Source of the DNA: Dimargaris cristalligena
Taxonomy: Eukaryota; Kickxellomycota; Dimargaritomycetes; Dimargaritales; Dimargaritaceae
Direction: 5' to 3'
NCBI GenBank assembly: GCA_027576995.1
Contig: JANBQC010000432.1
Location: 1 to 24,468 of the forward strand
Length of the DNA stretch: 24,468 nt
The notes under the pieces were generated by a model. The model was not told the DNA's origin and made no database searches. It saw nothing but the letters and a program-made list of their open reading frames with translations. Position 1 is the first letter of the stretch. Every line of letters starts with the position of its first letter. Below are positions 9,658 to 19,200 of the stretch, piece after piece. Both the position numbers and the translations under genes were made by a program.

Positions 9658-12239
9658 ATGGACCGCTTCGAGCCGTTGGTACTAAGTCTCGCACTCCGTC
9701 CGGCTCTGCGGGAACATGAACCTATACTTCTCATCCAAAACAAAGTGGGGCTTTACATTGGGTAAGTCGTGCTGCGACCTGGTCGTTCCATGTACGCCCC
9801 ACTCGCACCACATTCCCTTCTCGCCCGTGCCTTTGGACCATTCCCCGGGACATGCGGTTGTACTAACCCATTTGGCACATCCATTACTTATTACCCCTCC
9901 CCATTGCCGGAACATTTGCTCAACCCCTCTCCACTGGACGGCTCTTTCCGCGGCATGCCGGACTTATCTACCCAGCAATAAGAAGGCACTGGCATACAAT
10001 GACGGCACCGTATATCTTACGGCTCAGCGCCTCCTTTACGTGGACCGGAAGGCCCCCCAGGACCATTCCGTATCCCTCGAGCTAGCCGCGATTAAGAGTA
10101 TCCACTGGCAGGTAAGTTTATATAGGGCTAGCCCGGCGAACTTCCGCTCCTCGACCTTCAATCCGTTGGACACTCCCCTCTCCACTTTGCTCATTCTCCG
10201 CCCCGGTTTTATATGTATTCGTTTTTATGGCCCCGTTGGCTGCCGTGGTATTCATGACATTGGATAGGCCGGCTTTCTCACGTCGTCCCCCAAAATCACA
10301 TTCGATCTTTTTCCCCCTTCCGGTGGTACGGGGTCTCTGTCGATGGCCCCAGCCGATTCACCATCTGGGCACGCCCATTTAGCCGGCCGGGGTTTGGAGA
10401 CTGAGCCAGGTCCCGTGGAATGGGAATGCAATATATGCCAGGCTGCCAACCCATCCCGGCTATCCAGGTGCGCCCTCTGTGGTGTAGTACGCGTAATGGA
10501 GGCCAGCGGGCGGGCGTCGAGTCGCGAGGGCCTTCCCGCTAGACCCGAGCCATCGTCGCCCTTGGAACTCGCTTGCCCCGCGTGTACGTTTCACAACCAT
10601 CCCAGTATGCCCTACTGTGAACTTTGCGGCACGGCACTCGCTTCGGAGGCCCCCGCCGCCCCTCCAAGCGAGTCACCGGCTCTTCCCCCGTCGACGTCGG
10701 TGGACAGCATCAAATTATCCTTCCGGAACGGGGGATCCAGTGCCTTTATGGCGGCGCTGCAGGGTGCCCTCCGAGACGAAGCCTGGCGCGGCCGCTCGGA
10801 TGGTCCCCTGGGCCATGATATCCCGGTCTCGGCTCGGGCCGAGTCCACGGAAAATGGCCCCGCCCGTCCGTTTCGATTGGACCCTTCGACCAGCCGAACC
10901 TCAGACCCTAATCTAGGTGGCATTAGCCAAATTGTACGCCGGGTCGATGCATCCCACCGGGTGACGGACGATACGTTGTCCGAAGCCTTCCAGGACCTGG
11001 GGGCCCTCCAAGCCAAAGCCAGTCAGATGGTGACCCTTGCTGAGACTCTCATGGTAAAGACCAACCGAGACCTTACTCAATCACCCCAGCCCCACGGCTC
11101 CCCCGCCCGATCCGATACGTCCAGCTACCCTTCGTCCATTACCATGGCCAGTGGTACCGACTCTGGCTCGGCCAACTTCAAGAGCTGGCTTTTCAACCTC
11201 GGGATCGAAAGCCCCGTTACCAGGTAAGCGCACCGGCCCCTTTCGGCTTGATACCACACCTCCTTCCCGGGCTACCCATGGATAAGTGATAGCCGGCTGT
11301 CCCGAACCTTACCGGAGGGTACCTGAGGCGGGTTGCCCACCTCGGCTATGTGTCTGACGCTGCTTTGTTTATTCATTAATACCCTCCCCCTATTTTAACA
11401 TTGCCGTTCTAGGGATTCGGCGGGCACCATATACCACCAGGAGTTGGCCAAAGAGCTTGAGGAGTTTTTGGAAAATATATTATTCCGGTTCGGCGGTATC
11501 ATGACCCTAGTGGATGTGTACTGCCTATTTAATCGGGCCCGAGGCGTAGGTAAGCCTGAAGTAAATGCTGGACATTCGGATGATCCCCCCTTTATTAGAA
11601 CATGTGCTAACTTCCCCTTCCAATTTAAAACTGTGGCACTTTGGTTAAATTAGCGCTGGTGTCGCCGGAGGATATTTTCAAAGCCTGCCAGTCATTCGAA
11701 TCCCATGGGCTCTCGTTAAGGCTGCGCCGTTTCCCCAGTGGCCTTCTTGCCGTCCAGTCCAGTGAACAGAGCGATCACGAGGTGGCCGAACGCTTCGGGC
11801 AGTACCTGCGCACATTCGGGGCCATGACTGCCGCCGAGCTAGCGTCGTACGAGCAAATGGCCGTTCCCCTCATTTCGGAGCTACTCCTGGTAAGTCGGTG
11901 GGTTCCCTACGCAATGCACCCTTCTCGCTACATGCGTAGTCGCAATATACCCCAGTTGATTCTGGTCAGCCAGCAGGGAAGAATAGTCCATGGCTGGTCA
12001 AGGATAATTTTCACGATACTTATATCTGCCCATTGTGTAATTTCATTTTTGAATCTCCCTCTCTCTCACCCCATCCTGTAATGGCCCCTTACGCCTCCGA
12101 TTTGGTCTGGGTGATTTTATCATTTCACGGAATGCACTCGTGGTTTTTTTGGAAATAGGTAATTGAGGCCCGTGGCGATATATGCCGGGATGACTCGTTG
12201 GAGGGACTTAAATTTTATCCGAATCGATTTTGTGAATAA
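9658..12239 (+). CDS. VPS36: ESCRT-II subunit VPS36 with a GLUE domain split by two NZF fingers
   Basis: Six exons, join(9658..9761, 9976..10111, 10268..11223, 11413..11549, 11654..11889, 12159..12239), 549 residues. VPS36 works on endosomes, linking ubiquitinated cargo and ESCRT-I to ESCRT-III in multivesicular-body sorting. The GLUE domain begins with SLALRPALREHEPILLIQ and DGTVYLTAQRLLYVD. It is interrupted by two NZF zinc fingers (Cys134, 137, 148, 151 and Cys183, 186, 197, 200) and resumes as SIKLSFRNGGSSAF. The C-terminal winged-helix part shows GIESPVTR, YHQELAKEL, GGIMTLVDVYCLFNRARG, LVSPEDIFKAC and the terminal CRDDSLEGLKFYPNRF, all typical of VPS36. Every junction has GT-AG ends and restores family sequence; junction phases are 2, 0, 2, 1, 0. 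The finger insertion inside GLUE resembles budding-yeast Vps36 and is absent in animals. Its 3' end converges on the minus-strand TFIIIC gene with a 199-base gap. Confidence 0.94.
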
Positions 12240-12438
12240 CCGTTGGGTTTCCACCCGCCCAACCCCAAATGTTTTTAGATGACAGATTGTGCGTAGGCAC
12301 TGGTACCGAACGATACAACACAAGATTGTACTCACCGACCAAGAGGGGTGCCTCCAGTAGAGAGCCAAGGGGGCACTGCCTGTCCCATTATTAAATGCAA
12401 ATGAAGCAGCTTCGGCGTTGACAATGGTACATGGGGGT

Positions 12439-13228
12439 TTATTGGGAGGCCTTCGGTTTGAGAATAACGGGATAGAGACGGAGGACCTTGGAAGTATGGT
12501 CGACGTACTGGAGCCGGGGGCCAGCCTCGGGTGGGGTACGGTCGTGGTCTGCGGGGATGGTAGTACGCATTAGGAGTAAGGGATATTTTAAAATCCGGCA
12601 TACATTGGTGGATTGGGGGTTCTAAAACGACTGAACATGGCGGCAATAGGTGCATCAATACCTACCTGACTGGGCGGGGGCCCCTTTAACCGCAAAGATC
12701 AAACCGGATCCTAGGGCGTCCTCGTACTCACCACGGTAAGTGATACCGTCGATGACCATATACGGGGTGTCGGAATCGAGTCCCTAAGTTATTTGGCCGG
12801 GGCAAGGGTCCCAAGGGTATAGGACATAGGGAAGTAGGACATAGGGAGGGTGGTCGGCGGGATTACTACTATGGCCTAGGGGCGGTCAAGAGGGAGACCA
12901 TGCGGGCAAATGGGGGCCCATGGGAGACTGGTTGTCGGACTACGTACCGTTATAGAATAGCCGACGTTGGGCTTCAACTGGGGTTCATCCGAATTGATTT
13001 CCCTCTGCGGGTCGCATATGACATAGGTCACCTAAGTACCGGAGGTGTGGGCAGACGCAGTACATGTACCAAATAGGATTAGCAGGTGGGGTGGGAAGAA
13101 CAGGAATTGGCTCAAAGTACCCCATTCGCCTCGGTAAATAGTGGGAGTACCTCATTGACTTCTTCGTATTCGCTATCGGAGGCCTCAAGGGACACTGGCG
13201 GAGGTTGACTGGGCTCTGGTGAAGACAT
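12439..13228 (-). CDS. sfc7: Small TFIIIC subunit (Sfc7/GTF3C6 family, TFIIIC sub6 domain)
   Basis: Reconstructed from four short exons on the minus strand, complement(join(12439..12548, 12666..12783, 12948..13031, 13151..13228)), 129 residues. This subunit belongs to the TFIIIC tau-A module that recruits TFIIIB to tRNA and 5S genes. The joined protein starts MSSPEPSQPPP, runs through an acidic EASDSEYEEVNE into VTYVICD, and contains VIDGITYRGEYEDALGSGLI, matching the family's conserved GEYEDxLG-x-x-IF motif. It ends LQYVDHTSKVLRLYPVILKP before a TAA. All three introns (119, 164 and 117 nt) have GT-AG ends (GTACTC, GTACGT, GTAGGT donors), with phases 0, 0, 1 that keep the frame. There is no histidine-phosphatase domain such as budding-yeast Tfc7 carries; the size matches fission-yeast and animal forms. 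A GTGAGT string inside exon 3 would be a decoy donor. It diverges from the eS28 gene. Confidence 0.88.
12820..12847. repeat. Tandem 15-bp direct repeat in TFIIIC-gene intron 2
   Basis: The string TAGGACATAGGGA occurs twice with a period of 15 bases. It is intronic and probably neutral. Confidence 0.75.
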
Positions 13229-13674
13229 GCGAGGAGGGTATTAAGGGGAACTGAGGCAAAGAAGGCTTCAAGTGGGCATTGGCCATTAACAACACACAGT
13301 GGGGGAGGGATAGGGTCATTGCTGCCCCAAATTCACCTGGTATCCGAACCACCTGCGGTGAGTAGAGGGAGGGGAACTGTTATGCTCTGCTTGGCCCATA
13401 CCCACCCACCACCACACAGCCGTGTCAGCAATACTGGTTGCAGGGTGGATTGGATAGCAGAGGGAGGGTAGATCACATGACTGTTTGGCAGCAATTTTCC
13501 TCCGCCTGCCCAAAGCGGATGGGGACTATGGCGGCAGGTCGGGCAATGTCTGCCGCCGCTTAGGAGATGACCAGAAGTAGATAATTGACCATCGTAGCCT
13601 TCAATTACAGTCTCCTTCTCTTTCAACCTGCGAAGTAGCCGTCGTAATCTACATTGCCGTTCGAACCCTTCACA
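13229..13674. promoter_or_regulatory. Shared divergent promoter region of the TFIIIC subunit and eS28 genes
   Basis: 446 bases separate the two divergent start codons, with no credible ORF between. A pyrimidine tract, CTCCTTCTCTTTC (about 13612-13624), lies 50 bases before the eS28 ATG and resembles the initiator or TOP-like leader of ribosomal-protein genes. No exact fission-yeast HomolD box was found. The shared use is inferred from geometry only. Confidence 0.5.
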
Positions 13675-14353
13675 ATGGTAAGCCTCGCCCCGTTATCCTA
13701 CGCCGCCAGCCGTGTCCCCTTCCTACCAAACCATCCATCCATCCTATCCATCCACCCCGCCACCCGATCGTTCGTCGAATCCACCCACCCAGCCGCCGGG
13801 GCGTTCGTCGAAGCCATCCGCCTAACCGACTGCCGCGGTCATCTGAACTCCCCGATTGATGGATAGGCCGATAGATGGATGTTTGGCACTGGGTGGGAAG
13901 GAACCTTACTCGCGAGTGTCGAGAGTACCCCACGAATCCAAAATGCTAACCTAACCGTTTCTCCCCTCCTTCCCACTATTGCCTGTATGCCAACTCTACC
14001 TCGAAACGCTCGTTTGTCGGTGTTATTGCATTGCCAACGAATCCCGTACTTGCCTGGAATGTGTCTCCGCCATTCGTAAACCGTACTATGCCGTGCCTGA
14101 CCTACCGTGTCCTAATCACCGCCCATCTGAATGCGATTCGCTACTCTAGGATTCCCAAAAGCAACCCGTCAAGCTCGTCAAAGTCATCAAGATTCTGGGC
14201 CGTACCGGTTCCCGTGGTGGTGTCACCCAGGTCCGTGTCGAATTCCTCGATGACCCTACCCGTTCCATCATCCGTAACGTCAAGGGTCCCGTCCGCGTGG
14301 ACGACATTCTGACCCTTCTGGAATCCGAACGCGAAGCTCGTCGCCTCAGATAA
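13675..14353 (+). CDS. RPS28: 40S ribosomal protein S28 (eS28)
   Basis: Two exons, join(13675..13677, 14150..14353), 68 residues. eS28 sits on the 40S head near the mRNA exit site. Exon 1 supplies only the start codon: ATG is followed at once by GTAAGC. The acceptor CTCTAG opens exon 2, giving [20 protein letters not shown], then [32 protein letters not shown] and the invariant ending [10 protein letters not shown]. The length is exactly that of the family. The 472-nt intron is much longer than its neighbours and contains GCTAACCTAACC branch-like motifs plus CCATCC-rich repeats. Exon 2 alone has no upstream in-frame ATG giving a family-like start, so the split start codon is well supported. 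Ribosomal-protein introns just after the ATG are common in fungi. A further intron is likely in the 3'UTR. Confidence 0.95.
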
Positions 14354-14370
14354 TCTCCTCTCAATTCTCT

Positions 14371-14485
14371 GTACGTCTCGCCCTGGCTCTCACATCCCCT
14401 TGTACCGCACACCGACCTACTTAACCATATCACCCATTCCCGTCCGCTGTTGAATGTTGCGTGAGCTTTAGTTGTCTTTTTTCAG
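14371..14485 (+). other. Probable 3'UTR intron of RPS28
   Basis: A GTACGT donor begins 18 bases after the eS28 stop codon. A CTTAACC branch-like motif (14418-14428) and a strong TCTTTTTTCAG acceptor follow, giving a 115-nt intron. The AATAAA signal lies beyond it, so the unit would be inside the transcript. With the stop so near the junction, nonsense-mediated decay need not be triggered. This rests on splice motifs only. Confidence 0.45.
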
Positions 14486-14527
14486 GTGATTCAGCTCCGC
14501 CGCCAGGCCCACTGGGTTCCGCTGTTT

Positions 14528-14533
14528 AATAAA
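14528..14533 (+). terminator. Polyadenylation signal AATAAA of RPS28
   Basis: A canonical AATAAA hexamer about 175 bases after the eS28 stop codon, the first in this direction. Confidence 0.6.
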
Positions 14534-14748
14534 ATCGCTTACGGCCAAAGTTATATCTTCCTAGCCAAATTACCCAATCAGTTGGCAATGCCGAGGGGTT
14601 GCACAGTGATTTCAGGATTGGAAATGGTCCTCTAGAATGGACGCCGAATCGGGGGCTGTGTGTATGTTGTAGTTCTTTCCGGGCCTGTATTCGGGTACTA
14701 TCGTTGTCTGGATGCCAACATTTCAAACCCGTCTCCTAATTCTTGCAG

Positions 14749-14931
14749 AACGGCTATTGTTGGGCCGCGGTGGGATATAGGCCAGCCTGTTATGCTAGCA
14801 AATTAGTTTATATTGGAAACCCGCCCGTCGGCTTAGGCAAGCGACAGTTATGGGTCAGCAGTGACCCACCGAACAACACGTATTCATCGCCCATTTCAGT
14901 CGTCGCCATTACAGTTAACCAAATCGACCAG
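14749..14931 (+). other. Candidate orphan exon, 61 codons
   Basis: The acceptor-like TAATTCTTGCAG is followed by 183 open bases ending in CAG before GTAATC. Both ends are phase 0. The reading begins NGYCWAAVGYRPACYASK and has one NNT glycosylation-type site. It resembles no family I recognise, and partner exons were not identified. It could be chance. Confidence 0.2.
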
Positions 14932-15370
14932 GTAATCGGGCGTCACTCGTTTGATTCCTTATAATCCCCGACTAGGCTATAGATGGGGCTATACTAGCCC
15001 TCCTGTTGATATAGTTTGTGAACCAAAGGTATGCTGGGCCATGTGTGAGTAGAGGTTGGCCGCCAGTTCAGAACAGCACTAAGCATGGCCACTTCAAATC
15101 CCCCGTGCGCATTATTACAGGCCTGGAACTCCAGTTGACTACAATGACCTGTAATCCCGCCTCGAAGCTGGTTCTTGGTCTCCATTTAACGAATATCAGT
15201 AAATGGGTTTAACCAAATTAATTGATAGAATATAGCAAATTGGAATCGCGGGGTAATAATGTGCCGCCATTTAATGTGGACCTATTTTCAGCCCAGTGGC
15301 CTGTTAAGTCTCTCGTCTAGAGTCGGCTGTGTACCCGACAGAAGGAGCACGCCAACCCTCTAAGTTCGAA

Positions 15371-15523
15371 ATGGTGTTGGCATTGCTACTTCTTACTCTT
15401 GTGGCTGATGCTAGCCCTGTCAATAATGACATGCCAGTAATTTTGCCCAAAGGCGATGTGGCCGGGGACCTGGTCATTCAGGCACCCCGGTCATTGATGA
15501 ATAACGAACCTATTCACGAGTAG
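15371..15523 (+). CDS. Hypothetical small secreted peptide
   Basis: A 50-residue ORF starting MVLALLLLTLVADASPVNND. The first 14 residues are a hydrophobic core followed by an Ala-Asp-Ala/Ser cleavage-type site, as in a signal peptide, though without the usual basic n-region. The mature part would be short and acidic-neutral with no Cys. Codon use is less GC-biased than in the housekeeping genes. It may instead be the first exon of a longer gene, or noncoding. No homologue is recognised. Confidence 0.25.
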   Translation: MVLALLLLTLVADASPVNNDMPVILPKGDVAGDLVIQAPRSLMNNEPIHE

Positions 15524-15646
15524 TAATAGGTCCAACCTCCGATGCTCGCTGGCTCACAAGGTTGCCCCAAGGATCCAAGGCCCAACGGGGACAGTCTCAT
15601 ACGTGTTATGCATTACCAGCACTCCTGCGGTGGAATATAATCCGAC

Positions 15647-15655
15647 TATATAAAG
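15647..15655 (+). promoter_or_regulatory. Strong TATA box without an obvious gene
   Basis: TATATAAAG followed by a GC-rich step is a near-ideal TATA box on the + strand, predicting transcription from about 15675-15685. The next recognised gene starts 580 bases further on. It could drive a long-leader PPR transcript or an unrecognised transcript. Confidence 0.4.
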
Positions 15656-15865
15656 GGGTGCTCGGCCAACATGATACTGCTCCCTTAGTTTACTACAATC
15701 TCTAGTTAATAAAAATCCCTTATTACATTTGCTAGATCAACATTATTTTAACCCGTGTAGGACCTGCAATTAAAGGGATGTGGTGACTCTCATCCGCACC
15801 TAGAGGACTATTCTGGCTTCACCACCATCCCCGATAATTGGGTCTTACCCTCTTTGGCTATATTA

Positions 15866-16228
15866 ATGGCTCCCAAAGCCGGCCCAGGGGGGAAGCGGCC
15901 ATTTTTCGTGCCCACCGGTCCCAATAGTCGTAGAGGGCCCCTAGGTTCAGCTTGGGGATACTCCGGGAACAACTCACCTACGCTCCCGGATTCAGCCGGA
16001 CCTGGCCCGTTCAACCCTCCAGAGCTTAAGAAGTCTCCAGGATTCCGATGCGCCCATTCGCATCGATTGCCATTGTCCGTCTTTTCCCCCTCGCTCCTGT
16101 TGACGGGTTTGCCGTGTTTACCCCAATGGCCCATGCCTGCTATACCCGTCTCATTCCATTCTCCCAGCAACGCCCTTCTACCCACGTCCAAATCACCCCA
16201 CCTTGCCCTTGATCCGCCTTTTTGCTGA
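15866..16228 (+). other. Upstream ORF in frame with the PPR gene
   Basis: An ATG-initiated frame of 120 codons plus a stop begins MAPKAGPGGKRPFFVPTGPN and ends in TGA six bases before the PPR start codon, in the same frame. It is Pro/Gly/Ser-rich with no recognised domain. A similarly long frame is open on the opposite strand, which suggests base composition rather than coding. Confidence 0.2.
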
Positions 16229-16234
16229 GCTACA

Positions 16235-19200
16235 ATGCACCAATGTCCCCGCCATGCGGTCCGGGGTGGCCTGGGCCTGGTCCGCATTCCCCGCTGGGGT
16301 CCATTCCCTAGACTTTACCTGCCGCCTCCGTCGTCGTTCGTGCCACTACCCACTGCCCCGCGTTCCCGTTCAGTATCCCATTCCGCGATCGAGCCCCACG
16401 ACCCCTCGCCCAGGACCGAGTCCCTCCCTCCTGCTGGTCGTCGTGTGCAGCCGGACCGGATTCACCCCAGTTTAAGCGGGGCCCCTCCGCGAGAGGGAGC
16501 GTCCCTGGTCCAGAGCGTCGCGGAGTTCAACCGGTCCCTCACCAGCTCGGTCTCGTGTGAGCACCTGGACTACGTGGTTAGTCTCCACCGTCCCCTCGCC
16601 CAGCTGGGTGCCCTCTGGCATACCTATCAGCAACTCCGTCGTGACCCATCCGCCCTGACTTTGGTATCGGCCCAGTCCTTGGTGACTTTCCTGCGGGTTC
16701 TTCTCGGACAGATGGAGGTCCTTGACGTGGAACATACCTGGCGCCAGCGCATGCTCCCCCGGGATTTCTCCACCGCCTCCCCCGATTTCCGCTGCCGCTT
16801 CACCTACACGGCCATTGTCACCTGTGTTCTGGCGGACTTGCGGTCCACCTCCGATCTGGAATCGAACGTAACCCATAGCATCCACGAGCTGGCCGCCATG
16901 ATCTACGGCCGCGCCCACGCCTGGGCGGAATTAGAGGGTCTTTGGGCCACGGTCACGGTCTCTTGGGTGGCCCAGTTCGAGGCCAGTCTCGGCGCCGACT
17001 GGACCGCCCCGGCCCCGGCCGATCCGCCGCCCAATCCAGCTCCTCTCCATCGCCACATGATCAAAATGGCAAGTGCTCGCATACTGTACTACGCCCGGGC
17101 GCATAATTTCACCCGCTGCGATGCGATTGACGGCGAGCTTCAGTTTCGCTACAACCTTTCGCCCAGTCGTTTTATTCTGTCCACTCTACTTTGTGCGTAT
17201 GCCGAGACGGGTCAGATTGAGCGGGCCGAGCAGGCCCTCCATACCCTGACGGACCGGGGCTATCACTTGACCATTCACGAATACAATGCTCTCCTGGCGG
17301 GCTACGGCCAGATGCGCATGGCGGACCGGGTCGATGCCCTATGGCAGCAACTCACCACCTCGGACCACCCCCCGGGCCCGAATTTTTCCACCTACCAAAT
17401 CCTCTGCCACTTTCATCTCGACCTAGGCCACCCCGACCGGGTCAAGCCTTTACTGGAGGATGTGAAGCAGCTGATGGTATCCACAGCCAGCCTTCATAAG
17501 ATCGCCCTTATCCGTCGCCTAATGGACCACGGTCTGATGGAGGAGTCCGAAGCACAGTTCTACACCGCCCGCGATATATTTGATCGGCGCCACTGGACCC
17601 TCACGGACCTGTTTATTCGTCGGGGCATCTACTCCAATGATCCCGATATGGCACTGCGTGCCTTTCGGCGACTTCTGCGCCATTACAAATCCGAAGCCGC
17701 CCTGGTGGCGACGGACGGAATCCCCCCGGGTCAGCTCAAAATCGAGGCCTCCTTTTTGCATCTCTTTCTGTGGCTCCTCCAACGCGACCAGTGTTCCCAT
17801 TTGGAGCAGCTCTGCAGCCTCTTCCACGACACTGGGATTCACCTTGGGCCCGTGGCCGAGGCTATGGTCGAAAATGCCCTCAACACCCGCCTCCGCCGGT
17901 TCGACACGCCGTTAACTAACAATGCTTCCCCGCCCGCTACTCCCCCGGTCCCTCGTGAACCGCCCGTGGCCATACAGCGCCTATTTGAGAGCCCCTGGCG
18001 CTCGTCCCTTTTGACCCTCCTCCGGGAATATTTCCCCCCCGAGGCGGCCCCCGACCTGGGGCCCTTGGTCCAACAACTCTCCCGGGTGTATGCCCTGAGC
18101 CACCGGGCGGCCTTTGACACGGTCATTAAGATTCTTACTGATCGGCATGATTTTTCGGCGGCCCAGCGGTTTTTTTTATTCATGACCGGGCAGGGCTATC
18201 GTCCCTCGGTTTATATTTATTCCCTGGTGCTCCGGGGCCTCGTTTGGCGCAACCTCCTCCCTGAGGCCGAAGCCCTGCGTCAGCGAATGCTCGGCCAGTT
18301 TGGCCTCACCTCTCCCCCACATGCCCTCAAATCTCTGCTTGCCGGGTACGTTCGCCAGGATCAGCTGGTGGACGCTAAGCGGGTATTCCTGGAGTTGACC
18401 GACACGCGAGCTCACGGCCACTCCCTCTCCGCCGGTCTCGCCGCCCACGTGTCGCACTATAATTACATTCCCCTAGACCTCCACGGCTACACGGTTGTGA
18501 TGCAGCTCTTTGGCCGTTACCAGGACGTGGGGATGGTCGAGCACTGCTACAAAACAATTCTACGCCTGGGGATCCGGCCCGACCTGAAGGTGTTCAATGC
18601 CCTCCTCCACGTGTACAGCGAGGCCCAGTTGCTGGCCCCTTGCCGATCCATTTACCAGGCCCTGCTCGACGCTGGACTTGCGCCCGACCACGAGACGGGT
18701 CATTTGATCATTCGGGCCCACGCCCTCGGGGGCTCTGTGGCCGATTTGTCCTTCTTGTACAACGACCTGTGCACCCGGGACGTGCGTCTATCCTCCTTCA
18801 CCTACAATCACATTATCCAGGCCCTCGTCCGCACCGAAGCCGGATTCAAGCCGGCCCTCGAACTCTTTCGGCGTATGTGGATGGACTCGGTGGCCCCTGG
18901 TACGCCCTTTACCCCCACTAATCTTCAGCAGGCCCGGGACGGGTTCTTTCGCAAGAACCCCGACCTGTGGCAGCATCTAGTACCCGCAGCCCAGCAGGCC
19001 GATGTCCGGATGGATGCAGCCCCCGCCCCGGCCCACGCGCCGCTAGATAATCTGGCCGATCCGGACGAACTGGATGAGGGCGGCGGTGACGACGACATGC
19101 TGCCGGAGGGGGTGGTGGCCAACCCCTACATCCGGCTCGATCCCCGGACGTTTCACCTGTACCCCCGTACCTACCGCAACGCCCGGCCCCCGTGCCCCAA

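Larger units (their letters stand above)
14534..16234. other. 1.7-kb interval between RPS28 and the PPR gene, no recognised gene
   Basis: No known family seen on either strand. It is not featureless: a 61-codon open stretch bounded by splice-like signals (14749-14931), a 50-residue ORF with a signal-peptide-like start (15371-15523), a textbook TATA box (15647-15655), and a 120-codon ORF (15866-16228) in frame with the following PPR gene. One or more lineage-specific spliced genes may lie here. Confidence 0.5.

Noticed and set aside
12332..12658. 108-residue minus-strand frame ending at a GTGAGT donor
   Set aside because: It overlaps exon 4 of the TFIIIC gene in a different frame. That exon reads to a family-consistent stop at 12439, so the frame is a shadow.
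12726..12731. GTGAGT donor inside TFIIIC-gene exon 3
   Set aside because: Using it would remove the conserved GEYED motif, and reading through preserves the family sequence. Treated as a decoy.
13654..13866. 70-residue frame reading through the eS28 start into its intron
   Set aside because: The ATG-GTAAGC junction and the perfect eS28 exon 2 show this is intron; it would be translated only on retention.
15120..15165. String ACCTGTAATCCCGCC resembling the Alu domain of SRP RNA
   Set aside because: Only this short word matches; no flanking helices or the rest of an SRP RNA are present.
15808..16287. 159-residue minus-strand frame upstream of and overlapping the PPR start
   Set aside because: Low-complexity Gly/Arg/Pro content, no domain, and it overlaps the PPR N-terminus. 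Probably compositional.
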